Source: a bacterium
GTDB lineage: Bacteria > Bacteroidota > Bacteroidia > Chitinophagales > Saprospiraceae
DNA length: 64,000 nt
Reading direction: 5' to 3'
NCBI GenBank assembly: GCA_024742755.1
Contig: JANSXW010000008.1
Span: 1-64,000 of the forward strand
The position numbers and the translations under genes are program-made. Shown here piece after piece: positions 1 through 9,800 of the stretch (positions are counted from its first letter, which is position 1; every line of letters starts with the position of its first letter). The notes under the pieces are model-generated. The model made no database searches and was not told the origin of the DNA. It saw only the letters and a list, made by a program, of their open reading frames with translations.

Positions 1-1119
1 GAGGTCGAGGGTTGCCGGGTCATACACGAGGGTGTGGATGGTGAAGAGCCCGGTCTCGGTTACGGTAAACTGTGGCGCAGCGTTCACCTCCTGAATGACC
101 AAATCATTGCCAGAAGTGAGCACATAGAGCACTTCGTACCCAGCCGGTACATTCGGCGCAGTATCTTCCGATGCAATCAGCTCGGCTTCCCCGTCGAGGC
201 AATTGTCAGAATCTGCCATGAGGGTTCCTGCATTGGCCAGGCAGGCATCGCATCCTCCAAAGTTAAACTGTGTGCCCTCCACATTCAGGGAAGCGCAAAT
301 GCTGCCGTTGCCTTGCAGTAGAAGGCTATTGACCTCAAAACCGGTGGTCACGCCAATTTCTACAATGCTCAAATCCAAAGTGGAAGGGTCATAAACCAGC
401 GGATGTATGCGGTAGTTTTTATCGGTGCTGACGATAAACTCTGGTGTTTCATTGACCCCTTCAATAAGCAGGTCGTTACCTGAAGTCAGGACATAGATGA
501 TCTCGAAGCCAGCAGGGATGATAGCATCACCACTTGGAGCCGACTTGATTTCCGCCAGGTTGTTGTCAAAACAAACGCCCGCAGCATTCAGCGTTCCTGC
601 TTCTGCATCGCACGGGCAGGCTCCAATGTGAAAACCTGCGCCCTGGGTATCCAATGCGCCACAGAGCACGCCTCCACCTTGTTCAAAGAATAATGCCAGT
701 TCGTTCACCCGCAGGTCGCCCAAACTGATATTGTTGGGATTAAAAGAAGATGGGCGGTACACCAGCGAATGAATGCTGTATTCCCCTGCTTCATCGATGG
801 TAAACTGGGGTTGGTCATTGAGCGCAACAATGGTTCGGTTGGCGCCCCTAGCCAGCAGAAAGATTTGTTCAAAATGGTGCGGAATAACCGGTTCTGCAAT
901 TACCGTTGCTTCGAGGTCTAGTGTCCCGGCAATACAGCCGACCTCTACGGCTTCCACCTGTGCCGCTTCGGCATCACAGTCGCCGGCGCTGTTTACTGAT
1001 GGGGTAAATTCCGAGCCCAGTAGAGGAGTGGACAGCACGCCCCAGAAAGCGAATAGCCAGAGCAGCAAGCTCCGGCTAAAGGCTTTGTTCGGATGGAGAA
1101 AAAGTAGTGGGTTGTTCAT
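1..1119 (-). CDS. Secreted repeat protein, N-terminal 373 residues (runs off window)
   Basis: An open frame on the minus strand starts with ATG at 1119 and stays open to base 1, so only the N-terminal 373 residues are seen. The first 35 residues look like a signal peptide (a hydrophobic LLLWLFAFWGV core), which implies export. The rest is built from tandem repeats of about 122 residues. The recurring block resembles QFT(I/V)...YxIHxLVYxPxxL; the equivalent Ile codons lie near 774, 408 and 39, a spacing of 366 and 369 nt. Each unit also carries a GTL motif, cysteines and a stretch like GYEVLYVLTSGNDL. Such repeats are common in very large cell-surface proteins of Saprospiria; their function is unknown. 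The C-terminus, where a T9SS sorting domain would be expected, is outside the window. The exported repeat architecture is well supported; any role is not. Confidence 0.8.
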   Translation of the reverse strand, partial: MNNPLLFLHPNKAFSRSLLLWLFAFWGVLSTPLLGSEFTPSVNSAGDCDAEAAQVEAVEVGCIAGTLDLEATVIAEPVIPHHFEQIFLLARGANRTIVALNDQPQFTIDEAGEYSIHSLVYRPSSFNPNNISLGDLRVNELALFFEQGGGVLCGALDTQGAGFHIGACPCDAEAGTLNAAGVCFDNNLAEIKSAPSGDAIIPAGFEIIYVLTSGNDLLIEGVNETPEFIVSTDKNYRIHPLVYDPSTLDLSIVEIGVTTGFEVNSLLLQGNGSICASLNVEGTQFNFGGCDACLANAGTLMADSDNCLDGEAELIASEDTAPNVPAGYEVLYVLTSGNDLVIQEVNAAPQFTVTETGLFTIHTLVYDPATLDL

Positions 1120-1263
1120 AATGGATTGATTTGGTAAAGAATGGTTACAGCTCAGCAAGCTGAGTAGATACCGAATCAACTTTGCGGTGGGGAACTTGTT
1201 GGCGGATCGCCATTTATAATGAAGAAATGACAAGGATTGGGCAAATTGGAGTGCGGGGCACCA

Positions 1264-1320
1264 GGAGAGACCACTGAACTGTATCTGCTTTTGACGCAGA
1301 CACAGTTCAGTGGTCTCTCC
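1264..1320. repeat. Long near-perfect inverted repeat in the divergent intergenic region
   Basis: The arms are 1264-1288 and 1296-1320. The outer 19 bases pair perfectly, one A/C mismatch follows, then five more pairs close a TTTTGAC loop. It lies between two divergent genes (starts at 1119 and 1581), where a shared terminator is not expected. The rest of 1120-1580 shows no supportable gene. The hflK-side promoter may be the TACTTTG at 1549-1555. Confidence 0.7.
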
Positions 1321-1580
1321 CTATGTGCATATCGATCATTGAAACCAAAAATCAGTAGGTGGTCGGAAATGATGAAAAGCAAGTTTGTTTACGCAAGTTT
1401 TGTAGGACCCTGAATGGCTTTTTTCACCGGCTCTGCATCACGCCTGCCTGCCGAAGTAGCGCCCCCTGCAGCGGAAAGGATTCTCCATAATAGGGGTTAA
1501 GCAATGAAGAAATAACCCGGATTTATCGTCTAACTCTTTAATTAGTTGTACTTTGAAAGATTGCAAATTCAAAAACAACT

Positions 1581-2546
1581 ATGAGAAATCAAAAAATCGA
1601 TTTCAACCAGATATTACACCTGATAAGAAAGTATTACAAAGCGGTAGTTGCCGCAGTGGTGCTTTTGATTATTGGGTTTGGCGCTTTTTTTCAGGTAGGT
1701 ACAGAAGAAGCAGGGGTGGTGACGCGCTTCGGCAAGCATGTCCGGACGGTTTCGCCTGGACTGAAAATGAAAATACCTTTTGTTGAAAGGATTTACAAAG
1801 TGCCGGTAGAAAGGCAAAAAAAGCAGGAATTCGGTTTCCGTACAGAGCAGGCCGGGATACGGACTGAATACAGCCGCACAGGTTCGGTCACCGAAGATGA
1901 AGCGATCATGCTGACCGGTGACCTCAACCTCGCCAATGTGCAGTGGGTGGTGCAATACCGCGTAAGCGACCCTTACAACTACCTGTTTAAGGTACGCGAC
2001 CCTGATAATACGCTGCGCGACCTTTCCGAAGCCGTTACCCGGCAGATCGTAGGCGACCGGACCGTCAATGAAGTGCTAACGGTCGGAAGAGCCGAAATTG
2101 CCAATGAAGTAAAAGCCTTGTTGCAGGATATGACCAAGGAATACTCATTAGGGGTTCAGATCGCTCAGGTGGTCCTTCAGGACATCAACCCTCCTGAGTC
2201 CGTCAAACAGGCTTTCAATGCCGTAAACGAGGCCCAGCAGGAAAGAGAAACCCTGATCAACGAAGCGAAATCGGAATACAACAAGGTCATCCCCAGGGCC
2301 AGGGGGCAGGCGCAGGAAACCATACAACAAGCTGAAGGGTACGCTACCCAGCGCGTCAATAATGCACAGGGTGAAGCAGCCAGGTTTAACGCCCTTTACA
2401 ACGAGTACATCAAAGCGCCCGAAGTGACGAAGAAAAGAATTTACCTCGAAACCCTGCAGGAAGTGCTGCCCAAGCTCGGCAACAAAATTATCACTTCCGA
2501 GAATGGCAATAATGTGATTCCGCTGCTGAAAAAGGAGTTGAATTGA
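1581..2546 (+). CDS. hflK: HflK-like SPFH-domain membrane protease modulator
   Basis: This 321-residue protein has a short N-terminal cytoplasmic segment, one transmembrane helix at about residues 20-39, an SPFH/band-7 domain (about 40-230) and an Ala/Glu/Gln-rich coiled coil (about 220-275). HflK and HflC form a large membrane cage around the FtsH protease and limit its access to membrane substrates. The paired hflC gene starts 41 nt downstream, which supports the assignment over a generic stomatin or prohibitin. A TACTTTG element about 25 nt before the start resembles a Bacteroidota -7 box with a 1-nt rather than 2-nt spacer. Family and pairing are clear; the regulatory role is inferred from homologues. 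Confidence 0.88.
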   Translation: MRNQKIDFNQILHLIRKYYKAVVAAVVLLIIGFGAFFQVGTEEAGVVTRFGKHVRTVSPGLKMKIPFVERIYKVPVERQKKQEFGFRTEQAGIRTEYSRTGSVTEDEAIMLTGDLNLANVQWVVQYRVSDPYNYLFKVRDPDNTLRDLSEAVTRQIVGDRTVNEVLTVGRAEIANEVKALLQDMTKEYSLGVQIAQVVLQDINPPESVKQAFNAVNEAQQERETLINEAKSEYNKVIPRARGQAQETIQQAEGYATQRVNNAQGEAARFNALYNEYIKAPEVTKKRIYLETLQEVLPKLGNKIITSENGNNVIPLLKKELN

Positions 2547-2587
2547 TACCAGGCCTTTCTGCCATTTAACAGATTCCAAAAGACTAA

Positions 2588-3538
2588 ATGATGAATAAAA
2601 GAAACAGATTAATACTCATTACCGCCCTTATAATTGCCGGTGTGGTTGTCCTTACTCAAAGCATTTACATCGTAGACGAAACGCAACAGGTAGTGATTAC
2701 CCAGTTTGGCCGGCCGATCGGTGATGCCGTGACCGAGCCCGGGTTGAAGTTCAAAACGCCATTTGTCCAGGAAGCGAATTTCTTCGAAAAACGCTATATG
2801 GAATGGGATGGCGACCCTAACCAAATCCCGACAAAAGAGAAAAAGTTCATTTTTGTGGACAGCTATGCCCGTTGGCATATTACCGACCCCCTGCAGTTTT
2901 ACAAACGCCTCACCGACGAACGGGGCGCGCAGAGCAGGCTCGACGATATCATTGACGGGGAAACACGGGATCAGGTGGCCAGCCACAGCCTCGAGGAAGT
3001 GGTCAGGAATACCAACCGGGAGGCTGACACCACGGCGAAAATCAGTATAATGATCGAAGATTCGCTTGCTCAGATCGAAGTAGGCCGGAAAAGAATCCAG
3101 AATATCATTCAGGAAAAAGCCAACGAAGAGACAAAGGACCTCGGTATCGAAATCGTTGATTTCCGGTTCAAGAGAATCAATTACGTAGAGGATGTCAGGG
3201 AACGGGTCTACGACCGCATGAAGAGCGAGCGCATCCGTATTGCCGACAAGTTCAGGTCTGAAGGCGAGGGCGAAGCCTCAAGAATTAACGGAGAGAAAGA
3301 GCGCGAATTAAGCCAGATACAATCGGCAGCCTATAAAGAAGCGGAAACTATCAAAGGAGAAGCGGATGCCGAAGCTACCCGCATCTATGCTGAGGCCTAC
3401 AACAAATCAAGTCGGTCAATTGAACTGTACAGCTTCGTTAAAAGCATGGAAACTTTCGTGAATACATTTGATACCTCCACTACTGTGGTCCTTTCCACCG
3501 ATAGCGATCTTTACAAATATTTGAAAAGCATGGAGTAA
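2588..3538 (+). CDS. hflC: HflC-like SPFH-domain membrane protease modulator
   Basis: This 316-residue protein has an N-terminal transmembrane helix at about residues 7-24, an SPFH domain beginning with a DETQQVVITQFG block typical of HflC, and a long charged helix with repeated EGEA and EADAEA-type segments (about 215-280) that forms the HflC coiled coil. It is the partner of the upstream hflK gene in an FtsH-regulating complex facing the periplasm. Two ATG codons in tandem (2588 and 2591) could start it; the first is given. Inverted repeats follow the stop (3584-3612), suggesting that the two-gene operon ends here. Confidence 0.88.
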   Translation: MMNKRNRLILITALIIAGVVVLTQSIYIVDETQQVVITQFGRPIGDAVTEPGLKFKTPFVQEANFFEKRYMEWDGDPNQIPTKEKKFIFVDSYARWHITDPLQFYKRLTDERGAQSRLDDIIDGETRDQVASHSLEEVVRNTNREADTTAKISIMIEDSLAQIEVGRKRIQNIIQEKANEETKDLGIEIVDFRFKRINYVEDVRERVYDRMKSERIRIADKFRSEGEGEASRINGEKERELSQIQSAAYKEAETIKGEADAEATRIYAEAYNKSSRSIELYSFVKSMETFVNTFDTSTTVVLSTDSDLYKYLKSME

Positions 3539-3583
3539 GCGTTTGTTGGGATTTTAGTCCCGCTCCCTGGAAGGGGACACTTT

Positions 3584-3612
3584 CCTGCCTGCCGAACACT
3601 TCGGCAAGCAGG
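3584..3612 (+). terminator. Candidate terminator hairpin after hflKC
   Basis: CCTGCctGCCGAA (3584-3596) pairs with TTCGGCaaGCAGG (3600-3612), leaving one 2-nt internal mismatch and a 3-nt loop. It stands 45 nt after the hflC stop. No strong T-run follows, so factor-independent termination is uncertain. A second smaller hairpin (GTCCC/GGGAC) lies at about 3557-3578. Confidence 0.35.
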
Positions 3613-3767
3613 TTTGCTTGTATTTCGTCCCGAAAACCCTTTCCGCAAACTGCGGGACAGGCTATTGAGCTAAGGCTAAACTCCGGTTTTCGCGCCTCGT
3701 CTAACCAAAAAATTGTTAGTTTTCGACTAGAAGACCAAAGTCCCAACACGCTCGTATTTGGTCATTT

Positions 3768-3806
3768 CATTTCCTTTTTTCAGGTAACGGCTGAAAAAAG
3801 GAAATG
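3768..3806. repeat. 16-bp perfect inverted repeat in the hflC/DUF1186 gap
   Basis: CATTTCCTTTTTTCAG (3768-3783) is exactly complementary to 3791-3806, with the 7-nt loop GTAACGG. The T-tract in one arm and A-tract in the other would give a hairpin usable in either direction. The remaining part of the 460-nt gap (3539-3998) shows no supportable gene. Confidence 0.55.
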
Positions 3807-3937
3807 GTCCGTAAGGAGTGGAACACCGCGCAAGAGAAACTGGCCACCGGATATTTTTTTGAGTATCTACTTAGCCCTTTCGCCGCCATTTTAAATCCTG
3901 CCAATTACGCAGCACCGTTTTACCTGCTAAATGTTCC

Positions 3938-3974
3938 TTTGATCTGCCAACCCGTACTCGTTTTGTAACTTTGC
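3938..3974 (+). promoter_or_regulatory. Bacteroidota-type promoter for the DUF1186/SEC-C gene
   Basis: TAACTTTGC at 3966-3974 matches the TAnnTTTG -7 consensus exactly, and a TTTG at 3938-3941 could serve as the -33 element, although its 24-nt spacing is a little long. The ATG at 3999 is 24 nt downstream. Confidence 0.55.
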
Positions 3975-3998
3975 ACCCGAATATATAACCCATACGCT

Positions 3999-5699
3999 AT
4001 GCCAGGATACAAGACCCGCTTCACCTACGACCATCCCCTCATCCCTTATGCCGTGGAGCACGATGCCATGGAAGATGCTAATGTCACTGAAGAAGAAGCA
4101 GAATTGATGAATGCGCTCTATCCGGAGGTCGTAGCGGGCAACCCGAAGGCGATCAAGCCGCTGGAAGAACTCGTAAGGAAGTGCCCACATTTACCGCGGG
4201 CCCAAAATCACCTCTACACGCTGTATATGATGTGTGGCAAGCGGCGTAAAGCCAGGCGACTGCTCCGTGAACTCCGCAAAAACCACCCCAACTACCTGTT
4301 CGGGATTACTAATGAATCAAACCTGCTGGTACAGAATAAAAAAGACACGGCTGCCGCCCGGCGTTTAATGGGCGAGCGTTTGCTGCTTCAGGATTTGTAC
4401 CCTGAACGCAAAGTCTTCCATGTTAGCGAAGTGATGAATTATTACCAGTCTGCTGTCCTGTTGCTGCTCGAAGAAGGAGATATTGAAGGCGGGGAAGATC
4501 GCCATGGCATCCTCTTGAAAATAGACCCAGAGCATTCCATCACAGAACGTGTTACCGAGTACATTTTGGGCAAAAAGATGATGGTGAATTTGCAGCGGAT
4601 GAAGGAGGCGCAGCGCAACAAGCGAAAGGCGAAAACCCGCATTACGGCCCCTTACCCTCAGGTAAAGGAAGCCCCGGTTTTTCACCACTCTGAAATAGAG
4701 GCTTTCTACCGCTATGATCTGGAAGCATTGCCCAAGGCAAACATAAGCGCCATAGCTGCACTGCCGAAAACTACACTGGTGCAGGATCTGAAACGGGTTT
4801 TAGAAGACGGTCTGCGGCGATACAAGTATTTTGAGCGGCAAAGCAGAAAATGGGAGGTATGGCAAGAGGATCAAGTCAGTTTCATGCCCCACGCCTTTTA
4901 TTTCCTGGCGTTATATGGTGACGAAGACTGCCTGCCGGTCGTGCTTGATGTTTTGCGCCAGGAGGAAGAGTTCCTGGATTTTTGGTTTGGTGAAGAAACA
5001 GAGTCCTTCGTTTTCCCTTGTCTGATCCGCATCGCCTCTGCTCAACTGCCCCAATTGCAGCAATTTATGCAGGAAAGATATGTTTTCCCCTACTCTAAAA
5101 TAATGGTGAGCTCTACCGTCGCTCAAATAGCCTGGCACAACATAGAACGCTTGCCGGAAGTGAGCGCTTGGTTCGGAAGCATCTTCGAGCACTACAAGCT
5201 TAACATAGATGACAAAGCCCTCATTGATTCTGACCTCATAGCCTGGATGATAGCATCGGCAGGCGAACTCAGCCTGAAAGAGCTGCTGCCAGTCATAGAA
5301 CCGCTCTGTCAGAAAGGGGCCGTATCGAAAGACGTGGTTGGCGAATGGCCGGAAATTATCGAGTTATTCAATGCACCCCGCGATGAGGGTGACCTCAATC
5401 CATTGCCCAAAAATATCACCGAGGCTTATGATGGCTCGTATTATGAGCGTAGAAAAATCCTGGAGCCCAGCCAGGAAGACAAAATGGAGCTGGAAAAAAT
5501 GGCTCAGGATCCATACACTCGAAAAATGATGGAAATCCTGATGCAATCCGGTGGCATAAATTCCGAAGAAGAGCCGGTAGATAAGCCTTTGTCTCCCCCG
5601 GTGCAATCCCCCACAAAAAGCAAAACCAAAATAGGCCGCAATGAGCCATGCCCCTGCCAAAGCGGGCGAAAGTATAAACACTGCTGCGGGAAAAAGTGA
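3999..5699 (+). CDS. DUF1186 family protein with C-terminal SEC-C zinc motif
   Basis: This 566-residue protein is predicted to be cytoplasmic. The N-terminal 200 residues look helical and TPR-like ([18 protein letters not shown], then [26 protein letters not shown]). The middle (about 260-480) is helical and resembles DUF1186, with paired helices such as [20 protein letters not shown]. The last 23 residues are a SEC-C motif, [19 protein letters not shown], whose CxC...HCC residues bind zinc, as in the SecA C-terminus. SEC-C proteins often interact with ribosomes or SecB-like partners, but no function is established for this architecture. It has its own promoter and faces the convergent haem-receptor gene across only 28 nt. 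Confidence 0.75.
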   Translation: MPGYKTRFTYDHPLIPYAVEHDAMEDANVTEEEAELMNALYPEVVAGNPKAIKPLEELVRKCPHLPRAQNHLYTLYMMCGKRRKARRLLRELRKNHPNYLFGITNESNLLVQNKKDTAAARRLMGERLLLQDLYPERKVFHVSEVMNYYQSAVLLLLEEGDIEGGEDRHGILLKIDPEHSITERVTEYILGKKMMVNLQRMKEAQRNKRKAKTRITAPYPQVKEAPVFHHSEIEAFYRYDLEALPKANISAIAALPKTTLVQDLKRVLEDGLRRYKYFERQSRKWEVWQEDQVSFMPHAFYFLALYGDEDCLPVVLDVLRQEEEFLDFWFGEETESFVFPCLIRIASAQLPQLQQFMQERYVFPYSKIMVSSTVAQIAWHNIERLPEVSAWFGSIFEHYKLNIDDKALIDSDLIAWMIASAGELSLKELLPVIEPLCQKGAVSKDVVGEWPEIIELFNAPRDEGDLNPLPKNITEAYDGSYYERRKILEPSQEDKMELEKMAQDPYTRKMMEILMQSGGINSEEEPVDKPLSPPVQSPTKSKTKIGRNEPCPCQSGRKYKHCCGKK

Positions 5700-5727
5700 A
5701 GGGTGGCCCCCCCGCTCTATAAAATCC

Positions 5728-7848
5728 TTAGCGCATAGTTGCAGCGACGCCTCCGCGACTCCAGCCAAGGTCCACCATCATCCGCACAAACACATTCCGG
5801 CCCGGGCTCACTGGCGCGCTGCCCGTGCCCCCGCTGTGCGCCCCGCCGCTCGCCGCACCCTGTATATTGGCCCGCCGTACATCTAGCAGGTTGCGGGCGC
5901 CCAAAGTCAGGTCGATGCGCTCCTTCCAGAATGTTTTGGATAGGGTAAAGTCTGCCATCGTGAAGCCGTCCTGTATGCGCTGACCGGCAATGGTGTTGCC
6001 CTCCGCATCTGTGGTGGGGAAGAAATTGACCTGCCGGTCATTGACGCGCACAAAAAGGGAAGCGGTCAGCCCGGCCTTCAACCAGCGGTAGGTGGCGCTG
6101 CCGCTGTACTCCATGGCGTAGGTGAATTCATCCAGCTCCGGCAGTCCCTCGCTCGCCGGATTGTAGTAGCCGATGGTGGAGGCGTTGGCAGACAGTTCCA
6201 GCCGGGGTGTGGTATAGCTGAGTGAGAAGTTGATGCCCTGCGTTTTGTACACCGCCTGATTGAAGTAAGCGAAGCGCAGGGTGGAGGTGTCAATTGCCGG
6301 GGCAATGCCCTCGTCGGTTTCGATGTACTCAAACAGCTCGATTTTGTCGCGGATGTCGTTGTAGAAGCCTTTGATTTTGCCCTTGAGGCGCTGTTCCTCT
6401 CCCCGCCACTCGTAGAACAGCCCCAACTGCAGGTTGTCCGAGCGCTCCGCCAGCAGGTTCGGGTTGCCGAGTATGAAGTGGTTGATGTCAATGAATTCAA
6501 AAAACAACTCCTTCAAATCCGGGCTGCGGAAGCCTTGGCTGTAGGAGCCGCGGATCGCCCATTCCTCATTTAATCGGTATTTTAAGTGAAACGATGGCAC
6601 AAGCGGGGCTTCGTAGCGGGTATTATAAGCGTAGCGCAGCCCGGCCTCTGCGGTCAGGGCTTCCCACGGCTGATAGCGCAGGCTGCCGAAGACCGCGTAG
6701 TCGCCAATTTGAGAATAGCCCTCCCGGCTGCTCAGGCTGTCCTGTATGCGTTTGCCCGTTGCATCATCGTAGCGCAAATCTACCCCCAACTGAAAGTTCA
6801 ACGGGCTGTCGGCGTACTGACTGGCGAAGGTGGCGCGCAGCATGGCTCCCGAAAAACGGGCCGTGTCCTGCATGCCGGGGACTTCCAGCTGTTCGTTTTC
6901 CTCAAAATTGTTGCGCAGGGTACGCTTGTAGCGGCGGAACTGATTGTAGCCGGTGGTCGCCTGCAGATAGTATTGCTTCCCGACCTGCCCCTCGTAGGCC
7001 AGACTGTGGTTGACCCGCCGGGTCAGGTAGAAGTCATCAAAGGCGTAGGGCTTGAACTGCGGGCGGCGGATGTTGCCGAGGTTCTGCACTTCCTCATCGA
7101 AGAAGCTGCCGGTGTAAAACAGCTTGCGCTTGTCGTCCAGCCGGTAGCCGAGGTAGGCGTCGGCAAACCACTGCTCCTTGGGGTTCCAAAGCACAGAGCG
7201 CAGGCTGTCGTTTTCACTAAAACCGCCAAACACATCGTAGCCGCCATTGAGGCGCAGGGTGATATCATCGGTCAGGCGGGCCCCGAAAGCGGCAGCGTAG
7301 CGGTTCTCGCCCCGGGCTTCCACCTGACTCGTCAGGCTCAGGTCGTAGCGGCCGAGCTGTGATTTTTTGGTGATCAGGTTGATGACGCCGCCCAGGGCAT
7401 CCGTGCCGTAGCTGACCGACATCGGCCCTTCCACGATCTCCACCCGTTCGATGTTGTTGAGGTTGAGCTGGCTGAGGTCGATATTGCCATCCTGCCGGCC
7501 GATCACCGGCACCCCGTCCACCATAATCTTGACATTCTGCCCGTCGATGCCCAGCAGGCTCATGCTGCTGCCTAGCACCATATCCTGCCGGATGCGGATG
7601 TTGGCTTCCTGCTGCAGCAATTGCTCCAGATTGGTAGCGCCCCGCTGCTCAATCACCTCTTCCTGTATCGTGTACACATCGTGCACCGCATTGCGGCTGT
7701 CGGTAGGTGCGTACTGCGCCGTCACGATCACATCGTGCAACTGCAGCGCCCAAAGCGATGAATCGGGCGGGGGCGAGGGTTGGCTATACAGCGGGGTGCA
7801 AGTACCAATCGTAATGAAGAAACAACAAACAAAAAATATCGTCCTCAT
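5728..7848 (-). CDS. hmuR: TonB-dependent outer-membrane receptor, probable haem receptor
   Basis: This 706-residue protein has a signal peptide (about 1-22), a TonB-box-like HDVIVTAQ region, a plug domain (about 40-150, with LLGIDGQNVKIMVDGVPV and IERVEIVEGPMSVSYGTDALGGVINLIT) and a beta-barrel to the end. It would import substrate across the outer membrane using TonB energy. It is the last gene of the minus-strand haem operon, 63 nt after hmuS, which argues for haem as substrate over vitamin B12 or siderophores. The barrel strand ends near MMVDLGW, but about ten residues (SRGGVAATMR) follow. That is unusual, since these barrels normally end on an aromatic residue. Confidence 0.82.
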   Translation of the reverse strand: MRTIFFVCCFFITIGTCTPLYSQPSPPPDSSLWALQLHDVIVTAQYAPTDSRNAVHDVYTIQEEVIEQRGATNLEQLLQQEANIRIRQDMVLGSSMSLLGIDGQNVKIMVDGVPVIGRQDGNIDLSQLNLNNIERVEIVEGPMSVSYGTDALGGVINLITKKSQLGRYDLSLTSQVEARGENRYAAAFGARLTDDITLRLNGGYDVFGGFSENDSLRSVLWNPKEQWFADAYLGYRLDDKRKLFYTGSFFDEEVQNLGNIRRPQFKPYAFDDFYLTRRVNHSLAYEGQVGKQYYLQATTGYNQFRRYKRTLRNNFEENEQLEVPGMQDTARFSGAMLRATFASQYADSPLNFQLGVDLRYDDATGKRIQDSLSSREGYSQIGDYAVFGSLRYQPWEALTAEAGLRYAYNTRYEAPLVPSFHLKYRLNEEWAIRGSYSQGFRSPDLKELFFEFIDINHFILGNPNLLAERSDNLQLGLFYEWRGEEQRLKGKIKGFYNDIRDKIELFEYIETDEGIAPAIDTSTLRFAYFNQAVYKTQGINFSLSYTTPRLELSANASTIGYYNPASEGLPELDEFTYAMEYSGSATYRWLKAGLTASLFVRVNDRQVNFFPTTDAEGNTIAGQRIQDGFTMADFTLSKTFWKERIDLTLGARNLLDVRRANIQGAASGGAHSGGTGSAPVSPGRNVFVRMMVDLGWSRGGVAATMR

Positions 7849-7911
7849 GTGCTTTTATAGGTTGCAGGGAGCCCAAACGGCCGGAGAGCTATGCCATCTC
7901 TCCGGTGCCGT

Positions 7912-8976
7912 TTAAGCATAAGCCAAATTCAATTCATCAATAATCTTTCGCCAGCTTTCCAGCTCCGGAATGCCCGGCTTCCGCTTGCCAAAGAAGTAGA
8001 CAATCAACTCCCCATTTGCATCGTAGACCTCCAGGCCCGTTACAATGCCATCCTTGGTCGGCTTTTTCACGATCCAGCTTTCCGCGATGCCCTCCAGGTT
8101 GAGGTGCAGGTTGAAGTCCGGGTCCATCACATTGAACCACTGCTCCATCGGGATCAGCTTCTTCACCGGGCCGGTATGGATTTGGATGCAGCCCGGGCTG
8201 TTGACGAAGACCATAATGGGCACTTCTCGCTCCGCTGCTGCTTCCAGCACTTTGGCCACCGCTTCATTGGGCACTTTTTGCGTAAAGCCTTCCGGTGCCA
8301 GCCGCAGGGCCTGCGTACGCTGCAGCTCGTGCTTTTTCAGCAGGGGGAAGAAATCGTGGGTATCCTGCAGATTGCGCCACTCTTCCTGAAAGGCGGCCAC
8401 GTCAATGGCCGAGTCCGGAAGCACCGTTTTTTCAGCGGCCGGGCTGTGGTCCACTTCAGCCGATTGGCTTTGGTCTTCCGCCCGGTACTTGTTTACTAAT
8501 GCATCGTAGGCGGCTTGATCTGATTTATTGGTCAGGTAAATTTTGTGGACCGCTTCACCACGGGCGTTAAAAAACTGCAGGCTATGCAGCACCCGGTTGC
8601 GGCCCGGCACTTCCACCGCATAGCCGTATTCCCATTCCCACATGAACAGCCGCAGGTCGATGTCCGGGTTGACCGCCACGCCCATTTTGCCGTCGTGCAT
8701 AAAGGAGACATTGTGGTACACCCCTTTGCGCTCGTGCACGGCAAATTCATTCCGCGTAAGCGCCATCACATGCCCCAGGCTTTCCACCTCCTGCAGCAGG
8801 CTTTGCCAGCCCCCGCTGAGGCGTACCGCGGTGCTGCCCAGTTGCAGCTCGAGCAATTCCATTTCGCTCACGCCCAAGGCTTCCGCCGCATTGCGGATGC
8901 GCAGTTTAGGCTGTTCTGTCTTCAGCGCTTCGTACCGCGCCTGTAATTCCGGATTGATGCTTGTTGTTGTCTTCAT
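7912..8976 (-). CDS. hmuS: Haem-degrading/haem-trafficking protein, HmuS/HemS family
   Basis: This 354-residue cytoplasmic protein has the duplicated fold of HemS/ChuS/HmuS proteins. The N-terminal half contains VMALTRNEFAVHERKGVYHN and the C-terminal half repeats the theme as PIMVFVNSPGCIQIHTG; the His in the second half is the region that holds the haem ligand in the family. These proteins accept imported haem and release its iron or pass it on. The start overlaps the stop of hmuV by 4 nt (ATGA), indicating translational coupling. Length and both half-domains are intact, so a functional protein is expected. Confidence 0.88.
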   Translation of the reverse strand: MKTTTSINPELQARYEALKTEQPKLRIRNAAEALGVSEMELLELQLGSTAVRLSGGWQSLLQEVESLGHVMALTRNEFAVHERKGVYHNVSFMHDGKMGVAVNPDIDLRLFMWEWEYGYAVEVPGRNRVLHSLQFFNARGEAVHKIYLTNKSDQAAYDALVNKYRAEDQSQSAEVDHSPAAEKTVLPDSAIDVAAFQEEWRNLQDTHDFFPLLKKHELQRTQALRLAPEGFTQKVPNEAVAKVLEAAAEREVPIMVFVNSPGCIQIHTGPVKKLIPMEQWFNVMDPDFNLHLNLEGIAESWIVKKPTKDGIVTGLEVYDANGELIVYFFGKRKPGIPELESWRKIIDELNLAYA

Positions 8977-9800
8977 GGTATAGATGTTTCTTCGTTTTGA
9001 AAAAGATCCACTGCCGTGGGGCAGGTCAAAATATGCGGCCAGGCTTCCCCCGGCGTGTGCACCACCCGGGCTTTGAGCCCAAATCCCTGTGCAATCCCCT
9101 CGGGGGTAAGCACCGCTTCGGGCGGGCCGCTTTTCAGCAAATGGCCGCCGCGCAGCAAGACCACCCGGTCGGCGTACTGCATGGCCAGGTTGAGGTCGTG
9201 CAGAATCGTGAGTATGCCAAGGCCAGCCTCATTTGCCAGCTTCCGCAAAAGGCTGAGCAGTTGCTGCTTCTGCGCAATATCCTGACTGGCGGTGGGCTCG
9301 TCGAGCAGCAGGAAACGCTCCTGTGCCGCTTCGTCACGGTAGACCTGCGCCAGCACCCGCGCCAATTGCGCCCGCTGCTGTTCTCCACCGGAAAGCGTAC
9401 AGATGTCCCGCGCTTCGTACCCGCTCAGCCCCACCTGCCGCAGGCAATGCCGGGCGATCTCCCGGATGCGCCCGCCGGGCTCCTGCCCCTGATAGGGATA
9501 GCGCCCCATTTCCACCAGGTCGATCACCGGCATGGAGAAGGGCAGCTGCACCGATTGGCTGAGCACCCCGCGCACCTTCGCCAGCCCTGCCGCCGGCCAG
9601 TCTGCCAAAAGCTGTCCGTTGATGCTGACCGTGCCTTCTTCCGGGGCGACTTCACCCGCTACGGCTTTCAGCAGGGTCGACTTGCCGGCACCGTTGGCAC
9701 CGATGAGCGCCACCAGTTCGCCGGCCCGTACTTTTACGCCTGCTTTGCGCAAAATCCAGCGGCCGGACTTCCGAACGCCAATCTGATTAGCCTCGATCAT
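8973..9800 (-). CDS. hmuV: Haem ABC transporter ATP-binding protein
   Basis: This 275-residue ABC ATPase has Walker A GANGAGKST (about residues 34-42), signature LSGGEQQRAQLAR and Walker B FLLLDEPTASQD followed by an H-loop (ILHDLNLA). It powers the HmuU permease in moving haem from periplasm to cytoplasm. It overlaps hmuU and hmuS by 4 nt each. The FepC/BtuD/HmuV subfamilies are similar; the haem assignment rests on the neighbouring hmuS and HmuY-like genes. Confidence 0.88.
   Translation of the reverse strand: MIEANQIGVRKSGRWILRKAGVKVRAGELVALIGANGAGKSTLLKAVAGEVAPEEGTVSINGQLLADWPAAGLAKVRGVLSQSVQLPFSMPVIDLVEMGRYPYQGQEPGGRIREIARHCLRQVGLSGYEARDICTLSGGEQQRAQLARVLAQVYRDEAAQERFLLLDEPTASQDIAQKQQLLSLLRKLANEAGLGILTILHDLNLAMQYADRVVLLRGGHLLKSGPPEAVLTPEGIAQGFGLKARVVHTPGEAWPHILTCPTAVDLFQNEETSIP

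Noticed and set aside
1176-1382. 68-codon frame over the hairpin
   Set aside because: Its content is the inverted repeat itself; no promoter or family.
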